DNA of 7,257 nt from Sva-07 sp035529175 (lineage in GTDB: Bacteria; Actinomycetota; Acidimicrobiia; Acidimicrobiales; Ilumatobacteraceae): assembly GCA_035529175.1 (NCBI GenBank), contig DATKXG010000304.1:1-7257 (forward strand), written 5' to 3'. Position numbers and translations under genes: made by a program. The first letter of the stretch is position 1, and every line of letters starts with the position of its first letter. Shown here piece after piece: positions 7,193-7,257 of the stretch. A model generated the notes under the pieces. The model was not told where the DNA came from. It ran no database searches and was given only the letters and a program-made list of their open reading frames with translations.

Positions 7193-7257
7193 GCCCTCTT
7201 AGCTCAGTCGGTAGAGCACAGCCATGGTAAGGCTGGTGTCGTGGGTTCGATTCCCAC
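7193..7257 (+). tRNA. tRNA-Thr (anticodon GGU), 3' end cut by window
   Basis: The 5' acceptor strand GCCCTCT (7193-7199) is followed by TA, D-arm GCTC-AGTCGGTA-GAGC, anticodon arm CAGCC-ATGGTAA-GGCTG (anticodon GGT at 7226-7228, reading ACC and ACU), variable loop GTGTC and T-arm GTGGG-TTCGATT-CCCAC. The window ends exactly after the T-stem, so the 3' acceptor strand and discriminator base are not visible. In many bacteria a tRNA-Thr of this kind precedes the secE-nusG-rplK region, which may follow here. Confidence 0.93.

Overview
This window is about two thirds G+C by eye and uses G/C-ending codons throughout. Gene content and protein style suggest a high-GC actinobacterium, possibly of the class Acidimicrobiia; that placement is an inference. 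No gene has a convincing Shine-Dalgarno sequence. Three genes whose starts are fixed by homology (msrA, acs, yajQ) have a TANNNT -10 hexamer 6-7 nt before the start codon, as expected of leaderless transcripts. There are no insertion sequences, phage genes or CRISPR arrays.

Layout: (1) 1-450, the C-terminal part of a nitrilase-superfamily amidohydrolase (YafV/omega-amidase-like), cut by the window edge. (2) A short perfect hairpin at 463-483 separates it from a convergent GNAT acetyltransferase (485-991, minus). (3) Divergent from that gene is msrA (1059-1715), peptide methionine-(S)-S-oxide reductase. (4) acs (1808-3772), AMP-forming acetyl-CoA synthetase, follows under its own apparent promoter. 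(5) 3822-5747 encodes a 641-residue membrane-anchored protein of unassigned function. Its cytoplasmic part is Pro/Asp-rich and its extracytoplasmic part resembles an actinobacterial HExxH peptidase-like family, but both histidines of the motif are missing. (6) yajQ (5761-6249, minus) converges on it. (7) tRNA-Tyr(GUA) at 6360-6444 carries an encoded CCA and is followed by a long hairpin. (8) A PAT/MnaT-type GNAT acetyltransferase (about 6518-7045, minus) lies between the two tRNA genes. (9) tRNA-Thr(GGU) begins at 7193 and is cut by the window end.

The genes are mostly single units with their own promoters. Themes are acetyl-CoA metabolism (acs makes it, the two GNATs use it), nitrogen/metabolite repair (amidase), oxidative damage repair (msrA) and translation (tRNAs). 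The tRNA-Tyr/tRNA-Thr arrangement resembles the region before the secE-nusG-rplK ribosomal cluster in many bacteria, so that cluster may lie just downstream, but this is not visible. The most unusual item is the apparent pseudo-peptidase at 3822-5747.
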